Assembly: GCA_937884485.1 (NCBI GenBank)
Contig: CALGCG010000040.1
Coordinates: 1 to 10,808, forward strand
Origin: an uncultured Bacteroidales bacterium
Lineage (GTDB): Bacteria > Bacteroidota > Bacteroidia > Bacteroidales > P3
Reading direction: 5' to 3'
DNA: 10,808 nt
Shown: piece after piece, positions 1 through 6,034 of the stretch
How the letters are laid out: every line of letters starts with the position of its first letter
Position numbering within the stretch: the stretch's first letter is position 1
Made by a program: the position numbers and the translations under genes
The notes under the pieces: model-generated
Seen by the model: only the letters and a program-made list of their open reading frames with translations
Told to the model about the DNA's origin: nothing
Database searches by the model: none

Positions 1-88
1 ATAGTTCTTATATACTGTATATAGGAACTATATAAGAACTATATAAGAAGTATATAGGAAGTATATAAGAAGGGCCGAATTGGGGGCG
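1..88. repeat. 11-bp tandem repeat array with GGGCCGAA tail (left end)
   Basis: Five tandem 11-base units of the form TATATARGAAS run from 18 to 72 (18-28, 29-39, 40-50, 51-61, 62-72). They lead into GGCCGAA and a G-rich tail (GGGGGCG at 82-88, with more G-rich purine sequence to about 118). Bases 1-14 are an inverted copy of 18-31 (13 of 14 pairing, one mismatch) around a CTG centre, so the array turns back on itself at the window edge. Positions 62-88 match the reverse complement of 10756-10782 at 24 of 27 bases. This is therefore a dispersed repeat with two copies in the window, facing each other. No gene is seen in 1-118, the region downstream of the DUF58 gene. Its function is unknown; a long hairpin acting at transcript ends is possible. 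Confidence 0.8.
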
Positions 89-118
89 TATCGGGGACGA
101 AGAAAGGGCGAAGGAGGG

Positions 119-1111
119 CTATCGGTTTTTCGAGCGTTTGAGGAGGAAGGGGAGGAGGAGCTGGTGGAATCCTTGCTCGATGTCGACGGGGATATAGTCG
201 ATGCGATACTGCATGGCGCGACGTCGGAGATTGTCGAAGAGGTCGGTCATCTGCCGGCGGTATTCGTCGGCGAGGTCGGAGGGCTGGAGACGGAGCTGGC
301 GATGGGTTTCGAGGTCGATGAAAAGGTGGGGACGGGGTTCGAAGTCGAGATTGACTTCGTGGGCGAGGTCGTAGGTGTGGAAGAGGATGACCTCGTGCTT
401 GTTGTGGCGCAGGTGGCGCAGGGCGTCGAAAAGGGCTTCTTGATTGTTTGAGTCGTCGGAGGGGGTGAGGGCGTCGGTGAAGAGGACGACGAGGGAGCGC
501 CGGTGGAGCTGCTCGGCGAGGAGGTGGATGGCGTGGGGGAGGGAGGGGGTTCGCAGGCTGGAAGCCTGCTGTCCTTTGTCGCGGGATGGCAACCCGCGAT
601 CCAAGGGGGCGAGGAGTTTGTCGAGTTCGGCGAGGAGGTGCTGCTGGTGGAGGCGCGAGGAGCGGCAGGGGGGGGAGAAGAGGGGGGCTTGAGGGCTGGA
701 GGGGTCGGAGGTTGGAGGGGCGAGGAGGGAGAGGCCGAAGGCGTCGCGCTGCCGGTGGAGGAGTTCGATGAGTACGGCGGCGGCATAGACGGCAAAAGTG
801 AGCTTGTTGGGACGGGAGATGTCGGCGTGGCGCTCGAGGGGGTAGAGCATGGAGGAGGAGCTGTCGATGAGTATCTGGCAGCGGAGGTTGGTTTCCTCTT
901 CGAACTGCTTGACGTAGAGGCGGTCGGTGCGTCCGTAGAGGCGGTAGTCGATGTTGCGGGTGGATTCGCCGGGGTTGTACTGGCGGTAGTCGGAGAATTC
1001 GACGGAGAAGCCGTGGAAGGGGCTTTTGTGCCTGCCGGTGATGAAGCCTTCGACGACCTGGCGGGCGTAGAAGTCGAGGTTTTTGTAGGGGGAGATTTGG
1101 GAGAGGTCCAT
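119..1111 (-). CDS. DUF58 domain protein with vWA-type metal site
   Basis: This 330-residue protein has the layout of Bacteroidota DUF58 proteins. An N-terminal block (about 12-75) contains GFITGRHKSPFHGFSVEFSD and YNPGESTRNIDYR, followed by a von Willebrand A-like core with a DxSxS metal-site motif (D83, S85, S87 in LIDSSSSM). Further core strands follow (RRSLVVLFTDAL near 204-215, HEVILFHTYDL near 239-249), then a C-terminal RIDYIPVDI/QGFHQLLLPFLLKR stretch. Family members are commonly encoded beside MoxR AAA+ ATPases and Bat proteins and are presumed to work with them; no such partner is in this window. The start ATG at 1111 has an A/T-rich leader, usual for this phylum. Two stretches look inserted relative to what I recall of the family: a Pro/Ser-rich segment (about 131-148) that includes a C8 tract in the coding strand, and residues 171-187, encoded by palindromic DNA. 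The reading frame stays open through both. No signal peptide or membrane segment is seen, so it is probably cytoplasmic. Confidence 0.88.
   Translation of the reverse strand: MDLSQISPYKNLDFYARQVVEGFITGRHKSPFHGFSVEFSDYRQYNPGESTRNIDYRLYGRTDRLYVKQFEEETNLRCQILIDSSSSMLYPLERHADISRPNKLTFAVYAAAVLIELLHRQRDAFGLSLLAPPTSDPSSPQAPLFSPPCRSSRLHQQHLLAELDKLLAPLDRGLPSRDKGQQASSLRTPSLPHAIHLLAEQLHRRSLVVLFTDALTPSDDSNNQEALFDALRHLRHNKHEVILFHTYDLAHEVNLDFEPRPHLFIDLETHRQLRLQPSDLADEYRRQMTDLFDNLRRRAMQYRIDYIPVDIEQGFHQLLLPFLLKRSKNR
551..601. repeat. palindromic element inserted in frame in the DUF58 gene
   Basis: Two hairpins lie side by side. The first is GCAGGCT-GGA-AGCCTGC (553-569), with a 7-bp perfect stem and GGA loop. 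The second is TCGCGGG-ATGGCAA-CCCGCGA (579-599), with a 7-bp perfect stem and a 7-base loop. In the DUF58 frame this stretch encodes residues 171-187 (DRGLPSRDKGQQASSLR), lying between the helix ELDKLLAPL and the helix LPHAIHLLAEQLHRRS, where relatives as I remember them have only a short loop. The first hairpin has the same architecture and loop as the hairpin at 1695-1711, and is followed by TGTCC where the other has GCTCC. This supports a dispersed palindromic element that landed in a gene without breaking the frame. Confidence 0.65.
668..720 (+). other. G-run cluster / possible G-quadruplex and C8 coding tract
   Basis: The + strand, which is the template strand of the DUF58 gene, carries G8 (668-675), G6 (682-687), G3 (693-695), G4 (701-704) and G4 (717-720). 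The loops between the first four runs are 6, 5 and 5 bases. This fits the usual G3+N1-7 quadruplex pattern. On the coding strand the G8 run is a C8 tract spanning Ser146-Pro148, a homopolymer long enough to be prone to slippage. Whether it folds or slips cannot be decided from sequence alone. Confidence 0.5.
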
Positions 1112-1122
1112 TGTTTTTTAAA

Positions 1123-1170
1123 GGAGTTCAAGGAGTTCAGGGAGTTAACTCCTTGAACTCCTTGGACTCC
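1123..1170. repeat. 48-bp loopless inverted repeat built of 9-bp units
   Basis: The 24-base arms 1123-1146 and 1147-1170 are reverse complements at 22 of 24 positions, meeting at the palindrome GGAGTTAACTCC. Each arm is itself made of 9-base units close to AAGGAGTTC. It fills the gap between the end of the thioredoxin gene (stop at 1181-1183) and the DUF58 start (1111). In a minus-strand transcript it would form a long stem with two A-C mismatches followed by UUUAAAAAACA, a poor U-tract, so it is a weak candidate for a factor-independent terminator. In a + strand transcript both mismatches become G-U pairs. It could attenuate DUF58 expression, shield the thioredoxin mRNA 3' end, or be a dispersed repeat with no such role. 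Confidence 0.75.
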
Positions 1171-1180
1171 ATAGCTGTCA

Positions 1181-1495
1181 TTACATCAAAGCGTTGAGTT
1201 TCTCGGTGAGGGTCTCTTTGGCGACGAGGCCGACGCTCTTGTCGACGGGGGCGTCGGAACCTGCCTTGAAGAAGAGGACGGTGGGCACGTTGCGGATGCG
1301 GAACTTGGCGGCGAGGTCGGAGCACTCGTCGACGTCGGCGGTGCCAATCATGGCGCGGCCGTCGTACTCTTTTTCGATTTCCTCGATGCGGGGGGCGAGG
1401 GCTTTGCAGGGGCCGCACCAGGTGGCGCCGAAGTCGATCATGACGGGTTTGCCGGAGGCAATGATTTGGTTGAAGTTTTCTTCTGTGACTTTCAT
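1181..1495 (-). CDS. trxA: thioredoxin
   Basis: At 104 residues this is a full-length thioredoxin of usual size. The redox motif WCGPC is at 26-30, the conserved Asp precedes it (IDFGATWCGPCK, D21), and the cis-proline loop is VPT at 70-72 with P71. The DVDE strand sits at 54-57. It has no signal peptide, so it should be the cytoplasmic protein-disulfide reductant, recycled by thioredoxin reductase; no reductase gene is in the window. The segment after the cis-Pro (FFKAGSDAPVDKSVGLVAKETLTEKLNAL) matches the usual last strands and helix. The ATG at 1495 has an A/T-rich leader (AAAAAAAATAAAATT) instead of a Shine-Dalgarno site, normal in this phylum. The gene is the first after the repeat-rich gap following der, and the DUF58 gene follows 69 bases after it, so those two may share a transcript. 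Confidence 0.96.
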   Translation of the reverse strand: MKVTEENFNQIIASGKPVMIDFGATWCGPCKALAPRIEEIEKEYDGRAMIGTADVDECSDLAAKFRIRNVPTVLFFKAGSDAPVDKSVGLVAKETLTEKLNALM

Positions 1496-1633
1496 AATTT
1501 TATTTTTTTTAATTTTGATTTCTAACGTTAACGGCGTTTATTTAACGGCGAATTATTCAAATTATTCGAATGCTACGCAGGTCAATTGTTGGCTAATTAC
1601 TCGAATGTCTGTCTGCAAATTGTGTGCCAAAGT
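1496..1633. other. intergenic leader upstream of thioredoxin, 9-bp repeats
   Basis: No gene is seen here. It holds short direct repeats: TTAACGGCG twice (from about 1529 and 1542), and AATTATTCA followed by AATTATTCG in tandem (1551-1568), with a diverged AATTACTCG further on (about 1595-1603). The promoter for thioredoxin should lie here. The best -7-like candidate on the minus strand is TAATTTG within 1558-1565, one base short of the TAnnTTTG consensus, about 65 bases from the start codon; the possible -33 element is poor. I do not regard that promoter as established. Confidence 0.4.
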
Positions 1634-1779
1634 CAATTCCTAATTCCTAATTTCTGATTTCTAATTCCTAATTCTTAATCTTTTTTCTCGGTATGCCGGC
1701 GGGACGCCGGCGCTCCAGCTTTTTAATTCCTAATTCTTAATTCCTAATTCTTAATTCCTAATTCCTAATTTCTAATTTA
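1634..1779. repeat. heptamer tandem repeats (TAATTCC-like) in two blocks
   Basis: Two blocks of 7-base units close to CTAATTC/TTAATTC lie at about 1634-1680 and 1723-1779, separated by a GC-rich hairpin with T-rich flanks. The right block contains about eight units and abuts the der stop codon, so it is in the 3' untranslated region of der (minus-strand unit GGAATTA/AGAATTA). The unit length is constant while the sequence varies by C/T changes, as in a slowly decaying tandem array. It resembles heptanucleotide short tandem repeats known from some other bacteria in form only. No function is evident. Confidence 0.8.
1695..1716. repeat. GC-rich hairpin with GGA loop
   Basis: GCCGGCG-GGA-CGCCGGC (1695-1711) is a perfect 7-bp stem with a GGA loop, followed by GCTCC. 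It stands out as GC-rich in an A/T-rich tract and splits the heptamer array in two. The stem length, loop and trailing TCC match the hairpin at 553-574, but the stem bases differ in a compensating way, so the two look like members of one hairpin repeat family. On the minus strand it lies about 70 bases downstream of the der stop, with A-rich and heptamer sequence after it, so it could also end the der transcript. The flanking T-run on the + strand side (about 1681-1686) would be A's in that transcript, which argues against a classical terminator. Confidence 0.65.
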
Positions 1780-3081
1780 CTTGGCACGGAAGTAGATGGT
1801 GATGGGAACGCCGTGGAAGTCCCAGAGTTCGCGCATGCGGTTCTCGACGAAGCGTTTGTAGGGGTCGCGGACGTACTGGGGGAGGTTGCAGAAGAAGACG
1901 AACTGCGGGTAGGCCGTGGGGAGCTGGGTGATGTATTTGATCTTGACCCATTTGCCTTTGACGGAGGGCGGCGGGTTCTGCTCCTTGACGATGGGGAGGA
2001 GGGTGTCGTTGAGTTCGGCGGTGGAGATGCGGCGCGAGCGGGCCTCGTAGACCTGCTTGGCGGTTTCGAGGACTTTGAAGATGCGCTGCTTGTTGATGAC
2101 GGAGGTGAAGATGATGGGGACGTCGTCGAAGGGGGCGATGCGTGAGCGGATGAGCTGCTCGTAGTCGCGGTGGGTGTTGGTTTCTTTCTGTACGAGGTCC
2201 CACTTGTTGACGACGACAACGACGCCTTTGTTGTTGCGCTGGATGAGGGAGAAGATGTTGAGGTCCTGCTGCTCGAGGCCCTGGGAGGCGTCGAGCATGA
2301 GGATGCAGACGTCGGCGGCCTCGATGGCGCGGATGGAGCGCATGACGGAGTAGAACTCGAGGTTTTCGGAGACTTTGGCTTTGCGGCGGAGGCCGGCGGT
2401 GTCGACGAAGTTGAAGTCGAAACCGAACATGTTATAGCGCGAATAGACGGAGTCGCGGGTGGTGCCGGCGATGGGCGTCACGACGGAGCGGTGCTCGCCG
2501 GTGATCATGTTGATGAACGAGCTCTTGCCGACGTTGGGGCGTCCGACGACGGCGATGCGGGGAAGGCCGTCGGTGGGGTCGTCGGTGCCTTCGTCGAAGT
2601 CTTTGACGAGGGCGTCGAGGAGGTCGCCGGTGCCGGAGCCGGTGATGCCGGCGATGGGGTAGGGGTCGCCGAGGCCGAGGGCGTAGAATTCGGCGAGGGA
2701 GTCCATCTGTGCGGAGTTGTCAACCTTGTTGGCGGCGAGGACGACGGGCTTGGGGCAGCGGCGGAGCATTTCGGCGACGTCCTCGTCCATGGGTGTGAGG
2801 CCTTCGCGGGCGTCGACGAGGAAGAGGATGACGTCGGCTTCGTCGACGGCGAGGGATACCTGGCGGCGGATTTCGTTTTCGAATTCGTCGTCGCCGCCCA
2901 TGACGTAGCCGCCGGTGTCGATGACAGAGAAGTGCTTGCCGTTCCAGTCGGAGTGGCCGTACTGGCGGTCGCGGGTGACGCCGGAGACGGAGTCGACGAT
3001 GGCGTCACGGCTTTCGGTGAGACGGTTGAAGAGGGTGGACTTGCCGACATTGGGTCGTCCGACGATGGCTATGATGTTCAT
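1777..3081 (-). CDS. der: ribosome-assembly GTPase Der (EngA)
   Basis: This 434-residue protein has the tandem GTPase layout unique to Der. G domain 1 has P-loop GRPNVGKS at 8-15, DTGG at 55-58 and NKVD at 118-121. G domain 2 has GRPNVGKS at 180-187, DTAG at 227-230 and NKWD at 292-295. A C-terminal KH-like domain (about 351-434) ends in HGVPITIYFRAK. Length and order match the family. Der binds the 50S ribosomal precursor and is generally essential for large-subunit maturation. The ATG at 3081 gives MNIIAIVGRPNVGKS, the expected start. It lies 20 bases after an outer-membrane protein gene and is probably the last gene of a three-gene transcript. In many Bacteroidota it neighbours era; here it does not. 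The coding strand strongly favours C-ending codons, which makes the + strand very G-rich. Confidence 0.98.
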   Translation of the reverse strand: MNIIAIVGRPNVGKSTLFNRLTESRDAIVDSVSGVTRDRQYGHSDWNGKHFSVIDTGGYVMGGDDEFENEIRRQVSLAVDEADVILFLVDAREGLTPMDEDVAEMLRRCPKPVVLAANKVDNSAQMDSLAEFYALGLGDPYPIAGITGSGTGDLLDALVKDFDEGTDDPTDGLPRIAVVGRPNVGKSSFINMITGEHRSVVTPIAGTTRDSVYSRYNMFGFDFNFVDTAGLRRKAKVSENLEFYSVMRSIRAIEAADVCILMLDASQGLEQQDLNIFSLIQRNNKGVVVVVNKWDLVQKETNTHRDYEQLIRSRIAPFDDVPIIFTSVINKQRIFKVLETAKQVYEARSRRISTAELNDTLLPIVKEQNPPPSVKGKWVKIKYITQLPTAYPQFVFFCNLPQYVRDPYKRFVENRMRELWDFHGVPITIYFRAK

Positions 3082-3101
3082 TGTCTGATTGCTTGAGTGG
3101 G

Positions 3102-4571
3102 TTATTCTTCCGATTCGACTTCTTCAACGACGGAGCGTCCGCCTTTGCCGAAGAGGAGGTTGAGGCCGAATTTGACGTTGAGGGCTTTGGAGTCGGTGAG
3201 GTAGATGGAGCTGATGTAGTCGGTGACAACGTAGAGCTGGAGTATGGTGGCGGGGGTGAGAACGATGCCGAAGCCGGGGTTGAAGATGTCGAGCTTGGAG
3301 CCGTCGTAGACGACGGAGGAGCCGACGATTATTTCAGCCCAGTTGAAGAGGTTGGCGCCGAGGGAGAGGGTGGTGTTGAAGCGGAAGGTGTTGGGGATGT
3401 CGATGGAAGTGATGGAGGAAGGTTTTTTGCAGAGGAGGCCGCGGTCGAGCTGACCGTGGAAGAGGAGTCCGGCCCGGAAGACCTTGGCGAAGCTGTAGCT
3501 GGCGCCGAGGTTGATTTTTGTGGGGATGGAGAACCAGTAGTCGCCATTGTCGTTGCGGGTGGGCGTCATTGCGGTGAGTTGGTTCTGGAGGTAAGTGGTC
3601 AGGGAGTCGACGTTGAAGGTACCGTTGTCGAGCATGGTGTTGACATCAAGTCCGTTGAAGGTGATGACGCCCTGTCCTTCGGAGGGGGTCCAGGTGGTGA
3701 CGTTGTTTTTCCAGTGGATGCCTGCCGAGAGGTCGTTGATGGCGAGGGAGAAGACAAAGGGGCCCATTTCGTATTTGGCGCCGATGTCGAAGGAGAGGCC
3801 GGAACTGGCCTTGCCGATGTTAAATATGTCGCCCATGTTGAAGTCGAAAGCTTTTTTGGTGGTGTCATAGGGGGCGAAGGTGGAGGACTGGATCTCGTAG
3901 TAGATGCTGGCCGACAAGGAGTCGAGGTTGGGGTCGGTATTGAAGACTATTTTGGTGTTGTCGGTCTGGACGTTGGCGATGCCATAGAGGAACTTGGCAC
4001 GGAGACCTACGGTGAGGTGCAGAGGTTCGAAGTGGTGTGCCACGCCAAAGGCGGCCTCCAGATAGGAGGTGGCATTGAGGATGTCGCCGTTGAGGATTTC
4101 GATGACAGGGCGAGGGTTGTTGTTCTCGTCAATGTTGCCCTGCAGGACGGCGTTGATGGTGGAAATGGGGAGGCCCATGCTGACGGAGTTGACAATACGG
4201 GTGTTGAAGTTGAAGAAGGTGTGGTTGACCTGGAAGCCGAATCCCAGGAGGTTGATGTCGGCGCCAAGCCGGAAGCTGTTGGTTTCGTTGAGGCCATGCA
4301 GGATGGTGTCAAGGTCGATGACGGTGCGATTGTTCGGGCGGTCGTAGTAGATGACCTGGTTGAGGGCCAGGGGGCTGCCGAATTGGAAGTCGACGCCGGG
4401 GAGCATGAGGTAGAAGGTGTTGTTGGTGGGGAAGAAAGAGGGGTTGAGAAGGGTGGATTGCGGGGTACGCAGGGTATGGTAGAAAAGGTTGTTGGTCTCG
4501 TCGAACTGGGCGTTGAGGCGAGGTGTGGCCACGAGGGCCACAAGGGCTATGATGATGATGTTCTTTTTCAT
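3102..4571 (-). CDS. DUF5723-like outer-membrane beta-barrel protein
   Basis: From the ATG at 4571 this is 489 residues. The N-terminus MKKNIIIIALVALVATPRLNA, with likely cleavage before QFDE, is a signal peptide. The mature part has the opening typical of DUF5723-type Bacteroidota proteins (LFYHTLRTPQSTLLNPSFFP, a barrel with an asparagine/proline-rich first strand). It then has many alternating amphipathic strands (SMGLPISTINAVLQG, LHLTVGLRAKFLYGIANV, FVFSLAINDLSAGIHW, AEIIVGSSVVYDG, LQLYVVTDYISSIYL, LNVKFGLNLLFGK). I read it as an outer-membrane barrel of unknown cargo, with family assignment from memory. A longer reading from an ATG at 4586 adds MEECK, but a GGAGG site sits 8 bases ahead of 4571 and inside that extension, so 4571 is the better start. 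Conserved spacing with the lipoprotein gene upstream and der downstream suggests one operon; the C-terminus is acidic (VVEEVESEE). Confidence 0.82.
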   Translation of the reverse strand: MKKNIIIIALVALVATPRLNAQFDETNNLFYHTLRTPQSTLLNPSFFPTNNTFYLMLPGVDFQFGSPLALNQVIYYDRPNNRTVIDLDTILHGLNETNSFRLGADINLLGFGFQVNHTFFNFNTRIVNSVSMGLPISTINAVLQGNIDENNNPRPVIEILNGDILNATSYLEAAFGVAHHFEPLHLTVGLRAKFLYGIANVQTDNTKIVFNTDPNLDSLSASIYYEIQSSTFAPYDTTKKAFDFNMGDIFNIGKASSGLSFDIGAKYEMGPFVFSLAINDLSAGIHWKNNVTTWTPSEGQGVITFNGLDVNTMLDNGTFNVDSLTTYLQNQLTAMTPTRNDNGDYWFSIPTKINLGASYSFAKVFRAGLLFHGQLDRGLLCKKPSSITSIDIPNTFRFNTTLSLGANLFNWAEIIVGSSVVYDGSKLDIFNPGFGIVLTPATILQLYVVTDYISSIYLTDSKALNVKFGLNLLFGKGGRSVVEEVESEE

Positions 4572-4579
4572 TTTACATT

Positions 4580-4584
4580 CCTCC
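4580..4584 (-). promoter_or_regulatory. Shine-Dalgarno site fixing the start at 4571
   Basis: The minus strand reads GGAGG-AATGTAAA-ATG, an 8-base spacer. A strong Shine-Dalgarno site is uncommon in this phylum. It decides between two in-frame ATGs, at 4586 and 4571, in favour of the second, which also gives the better signal peptide. Confidence 0.7.
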
Positions 4585-4595
4585 ATGCTAAGTGG

Positions 4596-5900
4596 TTAGA
4601 GAATACCATTGTCTGTAACAGCTATGTCGATGTCCACAGTGGGGCGGACCTGCAGGTAGGCTTTGATTTTCAAGAAATCGGAGCGGCGGATGGTGACATG
4701 CTTGTTCTGGGTGTCGATGCGGAGGGTGAGGTGGAGGCTTTTGGCATCGTCGAGGAGGGCCAGCTCGTCGGCTGTGAGTTTTTTCTCCACCACGGTTCGG
4801 ACGCTCTCGCCGGCCATGAAGCGGTCGTTGTCCTGCGGGTCGGGGACGGTCGCGGCGGAGGCGATGGTGCGGTTGTTGAACACTTCCAACAGGTTGTTGC
4901 CGTTACCATCCACAAGGGTGGCACCGAGCGTGAATTCCATCGGTATTCCGTTGTCCAGCGCCAGGCGCAAGATGGAGGTGTCGATATCAACGCTTATACC
5001 TTCCGCGATGCTGTTGGCGATAGAATCCAGATTGACCGAGGACAGACCATCACCGAGGTCGAGGTCGTAGGAATAGTTAAGGTTATCAAACTGCACACTC
5101 ATGGGGATAGTGACAGCCATGTCAGCAGCATAGATAAGCTTCGACATGCGGAGGCTGTCAAGGATTTCTCCGAAGTACATGCTGCTTATGGCCGAGGCGA
5201 TAAATTCCGACGATACGCTGAAGCGCATTCTGTACGATGTGTAGATGCGGCGCGGCATGTCATTGGCCATGTCCGCCACGTCGACCTGCTGGAATTCATG
5301 AGAGAAGCCTTCGTTGATGTCGGTGATTTCAATGGGGTTCACCGACACGGCGTTGAAGGGTTTGTGCACACCGTTGTGGTCGTCGTAGGAAACAACAAGG
5401 TTGTCGAAGCTGGCCTTCACATAGGGTCTCACGCTTTTGGGGCATTGTCCATAGGCCGTCACGGCCAGGTCAAGCCAGATGTGCTCGATGTTCAGCTGGC
5501 CGCTGAATTCGACATCGTTGAAGAAATCGATGTCGATGGTGTCGGTAATGACGGTATCCTTCGAGAACCACATGGAGCCGTCTTTGGTGGTGTTTCTCGG
5601 CATCGGAGCGACGTCGGGAATCTGCGAGAAGGCGTATATCGTGTCGCTCATCATTGTCTCATAGGCTATGGTCACCACCTCCTCGTCTTCCACCAGCAAG
5701 CCTTGGTATTCAGCACTGAGGTGCGACAGGATGTCGTTGATATTCATTTCACCCGTTGCCACAGGGATTCCGTATTGCGGATTCAGCGATCCCGTCACAT
5801 GGATGGGGTGACGTAATATCTCAAGGTCGTCGCTGCGCAGACACGATGCCAATGCAGCACAGGCGAGGACAATGGTCAAAAAAAATGTCTTTCTTTTCAT
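4596..5900 (-). CDS. surface-type lipoprotein, function unknown
   Basis: This 434-residue protein begins MKRKTFFLTIVLACAALASC, a lipoprotein signal peptide with lipobox LASC and lipidated Cys20. The next residues, LRSDDLE, carry the Ser-Asp-Asp type of acidic stretch that in Bacteroidota marks lipoproteins for the cell surface (the lipoprotein export signal; here short and one position late, so surface display is probable, not certain). The rest is rich in short beta strands with repeated S/T-I-D patterns (KDTVITDTIDIDFFNDVEFSGQLNIEHIWLDLAVTAY, SVDIDTSILRLALDNGIPMEFTLGATLVDGNG), suggesting beta-sandwich or barrel-associated domains. I do not recognise a named family. The ATG at 5900 is preceded by A/T-rich DNA and a -7 box at 5967-5974. 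Only about 24 bases separate it from the outer-membrane protein gene downstream, so the two products may act as a surface lipoprotein/outer-membrane pair. Confidence 0.85.
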   Translation of the reverse strand: MKRKTFFLTIVLACAALASCLRSDDLEILRHPIHVTGSLNPQYGIPVATGEMNINDILSHLSAEYQGLLVEDEEVVTIAYETMMSDTIYAFSQIPDVAPMPRNTTKDGSMWFSKDTVITDTIDIDFFNDVEFSGQLNIEHIWLDLAVTAYGQCPKSVRPYVKASFDNLVVSYDDHNGVHKPFNAVSVNPIEITDINEGFSHEFQQVDVADMANDMPRRIYTSYRMRFSVSSEFIASAISSMYFGEILDSLRMSKLIYAADMAVTIPMSVQFDNLNYSYDLDLGDGLSSVNLDSIANSIAEGISVDIDTSILRLALDNGIPMEFTLGATLVDGNGNNLLEVFNNRTIASAATVPDPQDNDRFMAGESVRTVVEKKLTADELALLDDAKSLHLTLRIDTQNKHVTIRRSDFLKIKAYLQVRPTVDIDIAVTDNGIL

Positions 5901-5966
5901 AATATTATTACTTTAAGTGTTTGTATTCTATGTGTTAATGTATTTTTTGCGAAATTACATTTCCTG

Positions 5967-5974
5967 CAAAGATA
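5967..5974 (-). promoter_or_regulatory. Bacteroidota -7 box for the lipoprotein-der operon
   Basis: The minus strand reads TATCTTTG, a full match to the -7 consensus TAnnTTTG, 66 bases ahead of the ATG at 5900 and followed by CAGG. The flanks (GTATCTTTGCAG) are identical to those of the promoter at 10670-10677. The expected -33 TTTG is not present at 19 bases; the nearest is ATTG at 5997-6000 with a 22-base gap. The element is probably genuine but of weaker type, read by the primary sigma factor. The rest of 5901-6034 is A/T-rich and shows no gene. Confidence 0.65.
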
Positions 5975-6034
5975 CGAAAAAAATTGGATAGTAAGGCAAT
6001 AAAGTCAAACTTTAGGCATCAAAAAGATTCCACC

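Noticed and set aside
1147..1180. Strong factor-independent terminator after thioredoxin
   Set aside because: The stem is long but has no loop and the minus-strand tail is UUUAAAAAA, not a U-run. I therefore annotated it as a repeat with a possible regulatory role.
1634..1779. CRISPR array
   Set aside because: The units are 7 bases with no unique spacers, so this is a simple tandem repeat.
2170..3096. 308-codon open frame on the + strand opposite der
   Set aside because: Low-complexity Val/Asp/Gly/Glu translation antisense to an unambiguous der gene.
3081..5816. 911-codon open frame on the + strand
   Set aside because: It lies exactly antisense to the lipoprotein and barrel genes, is dominated by Val/Glu/Asp/Gly with no domain or signal pattern, and follows from the skewed codon use of the minus-strand genes.
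5901..6034. dif/XerCD site at the composition switch
   Set aside because: The only symmetry is AATGTA/TACATT arms 6 bases long with a spacer of more than 10 bases, unlike 11-6-11 dif sites.
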